From: Luscinia megarhynchos
Taxonomy: Eukaryota; Chordata; Aves; Passeriformes; Turdidae
DNA: 64,000 bases
Direction of reading: 5' to 3'
Assembly (NCBI GenBank): GCA_034336665.1
Contig: CM067592.1
Coordinates: 34,956,779-35,020,778, forward strand
The translations under genes and the position numbers were made by a program. The notes under the pieces are model-generated. The model searched no databases, was not told the origin of the DNA, and saw only the letters and a list, made by a program, of their open reading frames with translations. Shown here in pieces: positions 36,531 to 47,820 of this stretch; position 1 is the stretch's first letter, and each line of letters opens with the position of its first letter.

Positions 36531-37145
36531 GCTTTCACACCTATATTCTACTAATATTTGTAATATGCTTACTATTAGAAAAATATTCAACAAAAATCCT
36601 TTTCAACAAGATGTTTGCTTTGATTTTTCATATTAAAATTTTTGCACTTGTGAATGTTGCATTTCAATTGCATGCTGAAATAATACAACAAAAGCCTTCT
36701 GATTCCATTATTAAAGGCTTGCAAATGCAACGAGATAGTTAGCTTAGGCCTTTTTTAATTATTGGGGGGTATTGGGGAGGAAATCTCTACAGATTTATTT
36801 ATCTAGTTTTATTACAAACAATATATTTGAACTCTGGCAATGTGCCTTTATTAGACATGACTTTGGGAAAAATAGTCAAGGTTTACTTTTCAACTTTTCC
36901 CCAAGGCTTACTTGTAGGTTCTTGCAAGTGAGAACTAACATAAGAAATATCTGATGTGCCAGAAAATTGATAACACTGACTGCCTCTATCCTACTTGCTG
37001 GAAGCAGGTGCTGAGTACACCTTGCTGACATGTAGTAGGTCAGTCTTTCAAAGGGGCACATTTGCATTGTAAATTTATGACTAAGACTTTTGGATCTACA
37101 GTCAGCCTGCAGGGCTCTCTTAATTCCAGTCAGGAGCTAGAAAGG
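36531..37145. other. AT-rich unique DNA, no gene seen
   Basis: Nothing recognised between two antisense CR1 copies. Confidence 0.55.
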
Positions 37146-37384
37146 ATTACAAAATCATAGAATTGTTCAGACTGGAAAAGACATCTAGAGTCATTGAGTC
37201 CAGCTGTTAGCACTGCCATGTTCACCACTAAGCCACGTCCCCAAGTGCCACAAATAAAGGGTCTTTGAGCACTTCCAGGGAATTGATTCCACCCCTTCTC
37301 TAGCTAGCCTGATTCAAAGCTTGGCCATCCTTTCAGTGGAGGAATTTTTCCTGATATCCATTCCACACTTTGTCTGGTAGAACT
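37146..37384 (-). mobile_element. CR1 3'-end fragment, antisense (1 of 3 in cluster)
   Basis: AAAATCATAGAATTGTTCAG at the start is a CR1 tail in reverse. The fragment runs about 240 bases to GGAATTTTTCCTGATATCCA and is then interrupted. Confidence 0.8.
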
Positions 37385-37700
37385 TAGAATTCTAGAGTCA
37401 GAGAGGGGCCTGTGTTGGAAGGGACCTTGAAGATCATCTAGTTCCAAACCCCTGCTGTGAAGAGGAACACCTCTCACTAGAACAGATTGCTCAGAGTTCA
37501 TTGAACACTGTCAGGATTGGGATATCCACAATTTCTCTGCAATCTCTTTCAGAGTCTCACTACCTCACACTAAAGATTTTCCCCTAATATTTAAACTAAA
37601 TCTCTTCTCTTTCACTTTGAAGCCTTTTCCTTTCATCCTGTCACTACATGCTCCTTTCAAGAGCCTGTCTCTTCCTTCCTTCAGTAATTGGAAAATCTCT
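37385..37700 (-). mobile_element. CR1 3'-end fragment, antisense (2 of 3, a second tail)
   Basis: A new CR1 tail-like start (AGAATTCTAGAGTCAGAGAG, then TTGGAAGGGACCTTGAAGATCATC) appears inside the cluster, followed by another copy of the 3' region (TTTCATCCTGTCACTACATG). Two 3' ends in a row imply separate insertions or a nested insertion. Confidence 0.75.
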
Positions 37701-39390
37701 GGAAGAGATGTCTGGATGTGACTCCACCACATTTCTAGGCAACTTATTACAATGTCTTACCACTCTTCCAGTGAATTTTTATTTCTAATTTGAACTTTCC
37801 CTGGTGCTAAGGCTATTTCCTCCTATACTTTTGCTTGAGACATGGTAGAACAGATTGACCCACACCTCACTACAACCTCCTTTCAGGAAATTTAGAGAGC
37901 AGTGAGTTCTCCCCAATTCCCTCAGCTGCTCTTTGTGCTCTAGACCCTTCACCAGCTCCATTGTCCTTCTCTGGACACGCTCCAGCATCCCAATGTCTTT
38001 CTTGTAGTGAAGAGCCAAAAGGTGAACACAGGATTCAAGGTGTGGCCTCACCAGTGCTGAGTACAGAGGGACAACCACTGCCTTGGTCCTGGCGGCCACA
38101 CTATCTCTGATACAGGCCAGGATGTGGCCTTTTGGCCCCCTGACCATGTCCCGGCTCATGTGCTGCTCCTGTTGACCAGAACCCCCTAGGTCCCATTCTG
38201 TTGAGCATCTCCCAAGCCAACTCCCCTGACTTGCAGTGGGTGGATAACCCAAGGACTTTCCTTTGTGCAGTGTCCTCAATCCATCAATCCAGCCTGTCCA
38301 GATCCCCCTGCAAACCCTCCCTGCTGTCCAGTAGAACAACATTCTTGTCCATCGTGGTATCATTTGTGGATTTACTGTGGATGAGCTTAATGCCTTTGTC
38401 CAAATCACCAGTAAAGATGTTAAATAGGACTGGCCCCAACACAGAGCTATGGCAAACCCCACTAGTGCTGACCACCAACCAGATGTAACTCCATTCACCA
38501 ACACCCTCTGGGGCTAGCCCCAGACAGCTTTTAACCCAGCAGAGTACCCTCCTCCAAGCCTTGACCATCCAATTTGTCCAGTAACATGCTGTGGGAAAAG
38601 GTGCCAAAATCACTTAAGTCAAGTTTAGATAGACAACATCCACGCCCTAATCATAGAAAGAGATGAGGCTGTTCAAACAGTACCTGCCTTTCACAAACCC
38701 CTGCTGGCTGGGTTCAGTCCCCTGGCTGTCCTGCACCTGCTGTGTGATGACACAGGATGATCGGATCCATAACTTTCCCTTGCACCAAGCTCAGACTGAC
38801 AGGCTTGTAGCTCTCTGGAGCATATTTCTGACCTTTCTGAGGTGGATGTTACACTTGTTAATTTCCAGTCAAGTGGAACTTCTCCAGTTAATCAGGACAG
38901 CTTTTATATGACTGAAAGTGGCTAGGTAAACACTTTTGCCGGCTGCCTCATTACTCTCATGTATGTCCCACCTGGGCCCTAAAACTTATGGGTGTCTAAC
39001 TGGCATAGTTCACTAACCATTTTGTCATGGATTATAAGGGCTTCATTCAGCTCCCCATCACTAGCTTCCAGCTCTAGAAGGTGGGTAACCTGAGGACACC
39101 TGGTTCTGGTAATAAATAGTGAAGGAGAGAAGGCATTAAGTACCATTTCCTCATGCCATAACAAAATGCTACCTGCTGCATCCAACAATGGATGGAGAAT
39201 CTTATTAACTGTCCTTTTGCTGGCATTGTATTTACAGAAACTTTTTTCGTTGTCCTTGACCATAGTCACTAAATTAAGTTCCCATTTGGCTTTGGTCCTT
39301 CTAATATTCTCACTATTTTGTAACATCTTGTAGTCCCCACAAGCTACATACCTCTCCTTCCAGAGGTGATGCACCTTTTTTTAACTCTGA
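37701..39390 (-). pseudogene. CR1 LINE reverse-transcriptase pseudogene, antisense (3 of 3)
   Basis: The longest CR1 copy here. Reading right to left, the frame at 39374-38979 encodes the pre-reverse-transcriptase region (KWELNLVTMVKDNEKSF and later LDTHK). The frame at 38613-38284 carries the VLGPVLFNIF motif that lies just before the catalytic aspartates; the FADD-type active site is changed to a TND-type sequence, so the enzyme is dead. The frame at 38504-37785 contains VPLYSALVRPHLESCV and LERVQRR near the C-terminal end. Order and spacing fit CR1 ORF2, but there are frame shifts between all three pieces. The endonuclease part and the 5' end are absent. Confidence 0.9.
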
Positions 39391-42368
39391 ATTCCAACCT
39401 AGACTTTTTTTTAAACAGAGAGCTGGTCTTCTTCCTTGGTGGCTTGCCTGATGGCCTATGGGGACACAATCTGCTCTTGGATTTTAAGATTTCCTCTTGA
39501 AGCAGGTCCAACCTTCCTGGACTCTCTTTGCCTTCAGGACTGACTGCAAGTTACCCTGTTACTCAGTCATCTAAACAGGACAAGTCTTGTCACATTTCTT
39601 GTAGACCTTGCGTTATACACATATGTATATGCATATATACATGTACATATGTATACATATGTATATGTAGAAGCAAGGGTAACATAAAAGCATAGATGTA
39701 AGACCCTTTTCATAGCATAAATTCTATATATTTTCTGTGAATACACAGACAAAGGAAAGCAACGAAAAATTACACATTTTTAAATGAATGACAGATTGTT
39801 TCTCTCTCATATTTCCATAAACCTGACTTTTAGGAAAACCTCAGTCAAGCTTGAGCTTATAAATAAATTATATTTTTAAAAAGAAGAGTTGTCTTGATAC
39901 AGTAAAGACTTTTGTCTTAAAGTAAATAGTATGCTTCTTTAGACTGAGTGACATCTTAGAGACGGTAGTGGAAAAGACATAATGTTCCTAAAAGGAATAT
40001 TCTTTGTGATGTTCGTGCTACCGTGACATAGTGAAAAACTTCATGGAGACAAACACTGCACTGATTCTTCAAAAAGCATCAGATCGGATAAAGTGCTACT
40101 AGAAGGAAAAAGGGCTAAGGTTCTGTTCACACCAACTGGTATCACTCCAATAAAAGTATTCTTGAGAAAAGTGCTTTGACATGAAAAAGGTCTTGACAAT
40201 TTAATGTCAGTAAGGTTATGGTTAGATGTATATTATCCTTATTTTATGTATGATCTTTTAAAATGCGCACAATAGGAAACATGGATTATATCGTAAATTT
40301 CCGTATAAAATAAACGCTTTTAAACAACCCAGAAATAGATTGTAAAATACAATTTTTCTATGAGATGCTTTTGCTTGCTAGGAATACTTAGGTATTTTTT
40401 AATTTAAACTCCGCCACTAGTGGCACTGAAATTGTCAGCATCAGATTCCTATTGCAGCAAGCCACAACATTTCTAGTTCAGGAAAAGAAAGTACTTAGTT
40501 ACAAGATCAGTTTTTATATCAGTATTCACAAATATAATATTCACTATTCAAGAAAAAGATCAGAGTAGAATGAAATTCTCAGAAGATTGTTTTACTTTTG
40601 GATGATGTTTTTACAAATGGGTTTTGAAAAGAGTAACTATTCCATCCAAGCCATTATAGGCTTCTAAAGGGCCTCAGTACATGCAGTTTCCCGGATTTTG
40701 TTTTTGTTTTTGTTGTTGTTGCCAGAATACCATACAACAGCCATTACAAACCAGATAATCCACGCCAAAAGCTTCCACCAATCATCTGTTATGAAAATGA
40801 TTAGAATGTTGGAATTTCAGAATGGAAAATTGTCTGGTAGAATACAGAAAACTGTGAAGCACTGAGAGAAGTACCCTTTCATCAGAAAAAGCCTGCATCA
40901 GATTTTTGTGGGAAAGAGAAACTAGAAAAAGGTATTGAAATGTAATTAACAAATAGTATTTGTATAAAAAAGTAGTCCTTCAAGGAAATCACAGTTTGGA
41001 ATTGCTTTTCTTAATAAAAATTTGTTTTGAAAAGCAGTGTTGTATCAATCATCCTTGACATTTATAACAATAATAAAATATCCTCATGTGTTTTCCTATG
41101 TAATATTGTTTAAATGGCATAATAAATACTGTCATTCTGTGTACCAACAAAAAAGTGCAATCCTTTGTTCTGTGCATGATTGCGTTTACATATTATAGAA
41201 CTATGAAATATTTACAGAGGGAAGGTTAAATCAATACAGGTTTAAAATTTGCACTTCTGTCTCCTGGGGCTTATATCATCTTGATTTAATGAAGTAAAAG
41301 GAGAGAGAATGTTGACACACAGAAAAAATATTTCGATTCTCCTTTATTGTACATAGAGAGGGTATTAAAGTAGAATTTGCTGTTGATTCACACTGTAATT
41401 AATTATTACACCTTTTTTGTTCAGGCTATCATTTGAGTTGTCTCATTTGCAAAACATAGAAACTAGCTATTAAGCAGAGGAGAAGGAAGAAATGAGATAC
41501 AATCAACAGAAAATGAAAAAAAGTATTGCTTAAACCATGCAATTGCTTAGCCGGTGCTGATTACTAGTGGATTTAAAATACAAAACATTATTCGAGCTAA
41601 AATAATAAAAAAATTAATTTACTAGTGTTTCCTGACAAAAATGAAAAGAACCCCCACAACCCTCCCACCTCTGAACATGTCAAGATAATGCGAAGTTTGT
41701 AATCAAGGAAGAATATATTTATAAATATCTGGTGTTAGCTGGCTTCTTGAGTAGTTAGACTCATAAATGAAATTAACACAAATTGTTGTCACACACACAT
41801 TTTTCAGATCAGTTCCATAGACAGATAGGAATATGCCCATTGCTATTCATTAAAATCTCACTTCATCCATGTAAGGATGGCTAGCTTTGTTTTTTAATTT
41901 TGAATGCAGATAGACAAGATATTCACAGAATATAATTTTTTGATGAATCTAGAACTGTAGTTTAATCTAGGATTTTTTCTGCCAAGAATTAAAATTTTCT
42001 AAACACAATTTTTTAATTATCAAAAATTGTTTAAGATTACACAGTAACATCTTTCAGATTCTTTTGTTCACCAGCTGTTATCTATCACCATACGGTTTTA
42101 CCATTCTCATTCTTACCAATTATTTATGGAGTGTAACAACTCATGCCACAGTTCTGCTTTTTGGTTTGATTGAATGACATTTTGATAAACTAGAAAAAGA
42201 AAGTCAGAGTGATTTTTAAACCCTTTTAAACACTCACTTATTGTTATTTTTTGCACAGTAATTTAGAATCTGTTACTGTGGAGACAAAAAAAACTGTCAC
42301 CTTTTTTTCAGTTCCTACTGGCAATTGAAATTGATAGTAGGTAAAACTAGGAAGAAGGTCCAACTAAA
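39391..42368. other. AT-rich unique DNA, no gene seen
   Basis: About 3 kb without a recognised feature, apart from a TA/CA-rich alternating tract at about 39610-39670 (ATGTATAC-like words). No open frame of note. Confidence 0.55.
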
Positions 42369-43164
42369 ATGCTTGATTTAATTTACTCTGCAGACTTCCC
42401 GTCACAGTATCTGTGGTATAAGTTTGACAAAGACAAGTGCTGGATTCAGCACCTGGGAATGATTTCTTGGAAAGCAGCCCCACAGAAAAGGCACCTGGGG
42501 GTCCTGGTCAGTGGCAAGCTGAACCTGAGCCAGCAGTGCCCTGGAGCCAGGAGGGACAGCCCTGTCCTGGGGGCATCAGGGACAGCAACACAGCTGGGCA
42601 AGGGAGGGGATTGTCCTGCTCTGCTCTGAGCTGGGGCAGCCTCACCTCCGGTGCTGGGGGTAGTTTGGGCACTGCAATAGGAGAGAGATACAAAGCTATT
42701 AGAGGGCATCCAAAGGAGGCTGACAAGGATGCTGAGGGGCCTTGAGGGGAAGCTGTATGAGGAGTAGCTCAGGTCACTTGGTCTGTTCAGCCTGGAGGAG
42801 ACTGAGAGGAGACGTTATTGCAGTCTGCAGCTTCCTTATGAAGGAAAAAGGAGGGGCAGGCACTGACCTCTCCTCTGTGTGGCCACTGATGGACCTGAGG
42901 AAATGGCCTGAAGCTGCATCAGGGGAGGTTTAGGTTGGATATCAGGAAAAGGTTCTTCAACTAGAGGGTGGTTGGGCCCTGGAAGAGACTCCTCAGGGAA
43001 GAGCTCACAGCACCAGCCTAACTGAGTTCAAGAAGAATTTAGAAAACAGAAAATGGTGTGATTCCTAGGGTGGTCATCTGCCAGGTCAGGAGCCCGGCTT
43101 CAACGATCCTAATGAGTGTCTACCAGCTGAGGACATTTTATGATTCTATGATTCTAAGCATATC
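42369..43164 (+). pseudogene. CR1 LINE fragment: ORF2 C-terminal part and 3' tail
   Basis: The frame at 42369-42629 encodes a decayed but clear CR1 segment: residues resembling DKCWIQHLG, then KRHLGVLVSGKLNLSQQCPGA, where the family has the LGVLVD-LSMSQQCA block. Frames then break, but the DNA continues through GGAGGAGACTGAGAGGAG and GGTTTAGGTTGGATATCAGG to the tail TTTATGATTCTATGATTCTA. The copy is 5'-truncated. The antisense frames over it are shadows. Confidence 0.9.
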
Positions 43165-43726
43165 CTGTTCTGAAGTTACTAGTTAGATTACTAGCTAGAT
43201 TAATTTTTTTTTTTTTTAACAATGCATGTGCTTCTCATGGGCTAGAAATTTTTCTCGTGAGACATTTATTTTGGGGGCTGCTTTGAATGAAGAACACATG
43301 CAGCAAGAAAGTATTTAACAAAGGCAATTCAGGGGTGTAATTTCAAAGTCCTGCTTGAGAAGGAAGGTGTTAAGCATCCATAAATGCTGACAAACACATC
43401 ATTTTCCACCAGCTCTCTACCAGTGTAAGCATTTTCATCTCTGGAGCTGTCCCTTATACATGACAGCAAAGCAAATGCACATAATACCTAAGTGTCTATG
43501 TGAGATGCTTCTCAGTACATTTTCTCCTTATGGCACAAAAGAAGGTGAAGGTAATGGTGGGAGGATATTGAAAACCTCAGGATTATTGTGGCACCACCCC
43601 CTTACAGACCTGTGTAAACTCAGAAACTTGCAAAGATGTGATATTGCAGACTGTCTTTAACACGCAAGACTAGAAGAAAATTCTACTCTTTCAAACAGAA
43701 AAGTCATTAAGACTTCCACTCACCAG
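43165..43726. other. Unique DNA, no gene seen
   Basis: A poly-T run at about 43206-43219 follows the CR1 tail. Nothing else recognised. Confidence 0.55.
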
Positions 43727-43822
43727 ATCACTAGAGACAGTTGCCTTCCAATCTGATTCAGATCAGAATCAGGGAGCTGGAAGTAGGCAGTGAAAACTAC
43801 ACTGAGTAGTCCCCTGACCTTA
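43727..43822. repeat. Direct repeat D1 (about 95 bp)
   Basis: Begins CCAGATCACTAGAGACAG and ends around CCCCTGACCTTAGAG. It recurs at 44741-44838 with scattered differences. Each copy stands upstream of an LTR. Confidence 0.85.
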
Positions 43823-43827
43823 GAGAA

Positions 43828-44737
43828 AAATGATTTGGTTTGCAGGGCCAAGCTTTGGTAGCAGGTGGGGCTACAGGGTTTGGCTTCTATGAGAAGCTGC
43901 TGGGAGCTTCCTTCATGTCTGGCAGAGCCAATCGCAAGATGGGGTGCTGATTATGACTAGGACAAATTAGAAACAGCGGTAACACCTCTGCAAGAACATA
44001 TTTAAGAAAAAAATATTATTACACAGTGACTGAGGCCAGAGAAGAATATGGTGAGAACATGTGAGAGGAACAACTCTGCAGGCACCAAGGTCAGTGGAGA
44101 AGGGGCAGGAGGTGCTCCAGGCACTGGAGCTGAGATTCCCCTGCAGACAGCCCAGGGTGAGGCAGCTGTGCCCCTGCAGCCACGGAGGTCCATGGGGATA
44201 CAGAGACCCACCTATGGTGGAGGAGCTCCAGGCTGGAGCACATGGATGCCTGAGAGGAGGCTGTCACACCGTGGAAGAGTGACCCATGCTGCAGCAGTTT
44301 TGGAAGAATTGTTGCACGTGAAATGGAGAACTGTCTCCCGTGGGAGGGACCCCATGGTGCAGCTGGGGAATGACTCCTCTCCCTGAGCAGCAGCAGAAGC
44401 CTCAGGTGGTGAACTGACCATAACCCCCATCCCCTGTCTCCCTGCACTGCTGGGGTAGGAGGCAGAGCTGGGAAGGGAGGCAGGCAGGGAAAAGATGTTT
44501 TGAAGGTTTATGTTATATCTGATTATCCTGCTTTGATTTTGTTAGTAATAAATTCAATTAATTTTGAATTAGTTTCAGCCTGTTGTGCCTGGGACAGTAC
44601 CTGGTGAATGATCTCTCCTGGTCCTTATCTCAACTCAAGAATCCTTTGTTATATTCTCTGCCTCTGTACAGCTGTGGGAGGGAGTGATAGGGGAGCTCTG
44701 GGGAGAGCCTGGCATCCAGCCAAGGTCAACACCATAC
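43828..44737 (+). mobile_element. Avian ERV LTR, copy 1
   Basis: Resembles a long avian endogenous-retrovirus LTR of about 1 kb: a GAGAAGCTGCTGGGAGCTTC start region, then AACAACTCTGCAGGCACC, a set of short GC-rich repeated units (GTGGAGG / CTGGAGCA), GTTAGTAATAAATTCAATT as polyadenylation signal (near 44545), GTGAATGATCTCTCCTGGTC and an end near CATCCAGCCAAGGTCAACAC. The subfamily is from memory of bird repeats rather than a search. Open frames inside are due to GC-rich repeated units. Confidence 0.75.
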
Positions 44738-44740
44738 ACC

Positions 44741-44838
44741 AGATCACTAGAGACAGTCCCCTTCTGATCTGCTTCAAATCAGAATTGAGCAGCTGAGATT
44801 AAGCAGTGAAAACTAAACTATGGGCATTCCCCTGACCT
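44741..44838. repeat. Direct repeat D2 (about 95 bp)
   Basis: Second copy of D1, directly after LTR copy 1. It is followed by about 130 bases absent from unit 1. Confidence 0.85.
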
Positions 44839-44969
44839 CAGAATAAGCGTGAAAAATTATCAGGGACAATATTGTGAAGTGACAATCAATATTCATTAAC
44901 TCTAAATTAGTTTATTTCTATTATTATTTTGTTTTATTCATTGTTATGCAGAGAAGATTGTTCTGGAAA

Positions 44970-45790
44970 ATGAATAAACTTGGTTTTGAGGTAGTGTATT
45001 TGGTTTACAAGCCAAGGGTTTGATAGGAGCAGTAAAATGGGCGGTTTCTTTGAGAAGCTGCCAGAAGCTATCTCCATGCCCAACAAAGCCAGTGCCAGCA
45101 AGCTCAGCAGCAGACCCTGCATTGGCCATGGCCAGGCCCATCAGATGGTGATAATGCCTCTGGTGTAAAATATTTGAGAAGGAAAAAGTTACTGCACAGA
45201 AGCAATTGCAGCCAGAGAAGGAAATGACAATATGTGAAAGAAACTGTTTTGCAGACATTGAGGAGGAGGTGCTCAAGGCACTGGAGCAGAGATTTCTCTG
45301 CATCCCATGGTTAGGACTGTGGTAAGACAGGCTGTCCCCTCAGAGAGGTCCAGGGTGGGTCAGATACCCACCTGTGGCACACGGAAAACCAATCCCATGC
45401 CAGAGCAGTGGGTGTGACCAGAGGAGACTGTAACCCTGTGGGTATCTCATGCCAGAGAGTGGCAGGACCTGCAGACCCATGAAACAAGGAGCCTGTGCTG
45501 GAGCAGGTTTGCTGGCAGGACTTGTGAGCCTGTGGGGGAAGCATGCTGGAAGAAGTCTGCTCCTGCACCCTGTGGAAGGAACCCATGCTGGAGCCACGTA
45601 TGAAGAGATGCAGCCTGAGGGTTGGACACATTTTGGGAGGTTTGTGTAGGATAGTCTCCCATGAAAGCAACCTCATGCTGGAGCATGAGAGGAGTGTGAG
45701 ATGTGCTCCACTTAATGAGCAAAGAGCAGCAGAGACAACAGGAGGTGAACTGACTGCAAGCCTCATTCCCCATCCTCTGTCAGTGTCATC
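44970..45790 (+). mobile_element. Avian ERV LTR, copy 2 (3'-truncated)
   Basis: Same family as 43828-44737. Shared landmarks are TTTGAGAAGCTGCCAGAAGC, GCAATTGCAGCCAGAGAAGG, the repeated CTGGAGCA units (more of them here), and GGTGAACTGACTGCAAGCCT. It stops near CCCCATCCTCTGTCAG, before the polyadenylation signal and U5 seen in copy 1, so its 3' part is missing. Confidence 0.75.
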
Positions 45791-46357
45791 CTGTCCTGTG
45801 TAAGTACTGGCTGATATAAACTGCTTGATAATTTTACAGCTTAGGCATGCAACCTATGGCACGACTGGGGAAAACCAAGCCATTTCACTAAAGGCCATTG
45901 AGCAAATCATATCAGGTTTGTAAAGCAATTGTTAAGATCTATATGAGTGACAAAAAGCCCTGTTCTACATGTAAAAATATTTTCAGAGGGCCCACTAACT
46001 AATGAAAACATTTACTCTATGTTTTTGTGACTTTTCTGGGAAAAAAACTGAAGCACAAAGCACCAACCACAATGTCAGATAGAAAATGCAACTGAAGTCA
46101 GAAAATTCAAGTAAATTGAGAAATCACTACTGTATTGATAGCAATAATTATGATGCCTGTGTTGCTGCATTTTATGCCTGCATAAATGCAGAACACTTGA
46201 AACAAAACTCTTCATACTCTATATATTCATTCTTATTGCTATCATTAAATTTTTCCTATTATCCTAGATTTCTCATAGTGTGACAAGCACCAGGATATGC
46301 AACTATCATACAGAATAGATTTAATTTTTAATTTCACTCATCCAGACTTAATCCTAG
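45791..46357. other. AT-rich unique DNA, no gene seen
   Basis: Nothing recognised apart from chance frames. Confidence 0.55.
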
Positions 46358-46362
46358 GCTAG

Positions 46363-47815
46363 TGTGCTGGTTTTGGATAGAAGTCACCTAGGAGGAGGAG
46401 CACTGACACTGACACTGACACACACACACACAGAGGGGTTTTTCTCTATGAGAACTTCTCTGTGAGTTGCTGGGACCAGTTGGAAAGCTGATTTAATAAT
46501 TGACAGCGTGAGAAACCAATTAAAAAGTTACTTTGCCTCCATGAATCACATTGGTAAAAGTGAAAAATCTCTCTTTTGACTTCCAGCTTGTGAGGAGGTA
46601 AGGCCAGCCCAGCCTGGCCCAGCCCAGCTCCCCTCCCCATGCGGCCTGGCTGGGCAGGGGTGGGGAACCACCAAGGTCCCCCCCTGTTTTCAACTAGGGG
46701 CCCTGATGGCCCGGGGAAAGAAAAACCTTTGCTAAGATCCTAGTTTCTCCCCAGTGTGGCCACAGCTCGGCCAGGGCCCTGCCACCGTCTCACAGCAGCC
46801 GTGTGGAGGAGAAGCCCCCTGCTGCCCACGCAGCTTGGGGGAAATGCAGCTGGGCTCTGCTCCAGCCGAGCCCCCTCACACATCCTCTTGCTGGGCTCTG
46901 CAGCTTCATCCAGCCTCCCACACGCAGCCTGCATGGCCTGAAAATCCTGGCATGGCTCCAGCATGGCTTGGCCCAGCTCCTTCACCTTCTGTGTGCAATA
47001 TTAACCCTTCCAATGCTCGGATAAGACTGCAGATCTCCTGACCTCCCTTGAATGAGAGGGATAAAGCAGAAAGTATACTAACATCAGTGAAGTAAGAGCC
47101 AAGTTTCCAGATGGGAAGAGATTCAGGAGACATCATGAAAGTTGATGAAAAACCTTTTTGTAAGCTATGGGGGGTGGATTTGACTAGACTGAAAATTTCT
47201 ATAAATCATGAAGAAATGCCTGGGGGAGTTGAAGTGTTTGAGAAAAGGATCCTTCGTCCCGAGGAAATGGGGGTCTCTGTTCTGGAGAATGGAAAGATGA
47301 ACAGAGACATTTGATGAGAAAAAGAGATGAAGAGAACTTTTGCCTTTGAAGCAAAGCTTGCCCTTAAAAGTAATACCCTATGAGTTTGACATGGCCCACA
47401 AAACACAGCTCTGGGAAGGCTGCGAAGATGGGAGGAGTTTCACGATTTTGCAGATTTTCCCAGGCAGATGCAAATCATGAAAGTGAAAACACAAGAGGAC
47501 TTTATTTCTCGCTGGAACAAACCCTATAGCCAAAACAAGAAGGAATTTCTCTCTCTAAAGTGAACTGAAATCATTATTAAAGTGAAAGACTGACTGAAGT
47601 GTCTCTGTATGTTGTTGTTAAGAAATGTGGAAGGTGGGGGGAGGAGGGAGTGATCTGGAAATCTTATTCTGAATGTCTTATTTTCTCTGAGTTATTAAAA
47701 AATTTCTTCTTTATACCCTTTTAAGTTTTAGACCTGCCTTAGTTTTGCTCCTAAATTCTATCCCAAAGAGATATGGAGTTTATTAAAACTGGCAAACCTA
47801 AACTAAACCAAGACA
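46363..47815 (+). mobile_element. Solo long LTR with 5-bp target-site duplication
   Basis: Begins TGTGCTGGTTTTGG, ends AACTAAACCAAGACA, and is flanked by perfect GCTAG duplications (46358-46362 and 47816-47820). Five-base duplications are usual for ERVL-type elements. A (CTGACA)n/(CA)n tract lies near the start (46400-46433), a GC-rich part at 46590-46990, and an AT-rich end. The last ~600 bp are homologous, in reverse orientation, to 51326-51940. A 67-codon frame at 47111-47314 shares residues (VEVFEKRIL..PEEMGVSVLE) with that copy. Other open frames reflect GC-rich sequence. No gag or pol. Confidence 0.8.
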
Positions 47816-47820
47816 GCTAG

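Noticed and set aside
44048..45803. Several frames of 60-150 codons on both strands
   Set aside because: They fall in GC-rich repeated units of two ERV LTRs and mutually overlap in different frames.
46740..47041. Frames of 61-95 codons in a GC-rich stretch
   Set aside because: They lie within the GC-rich part of the solo LTR at 46363-47815, with five overlapping frames and no motif.
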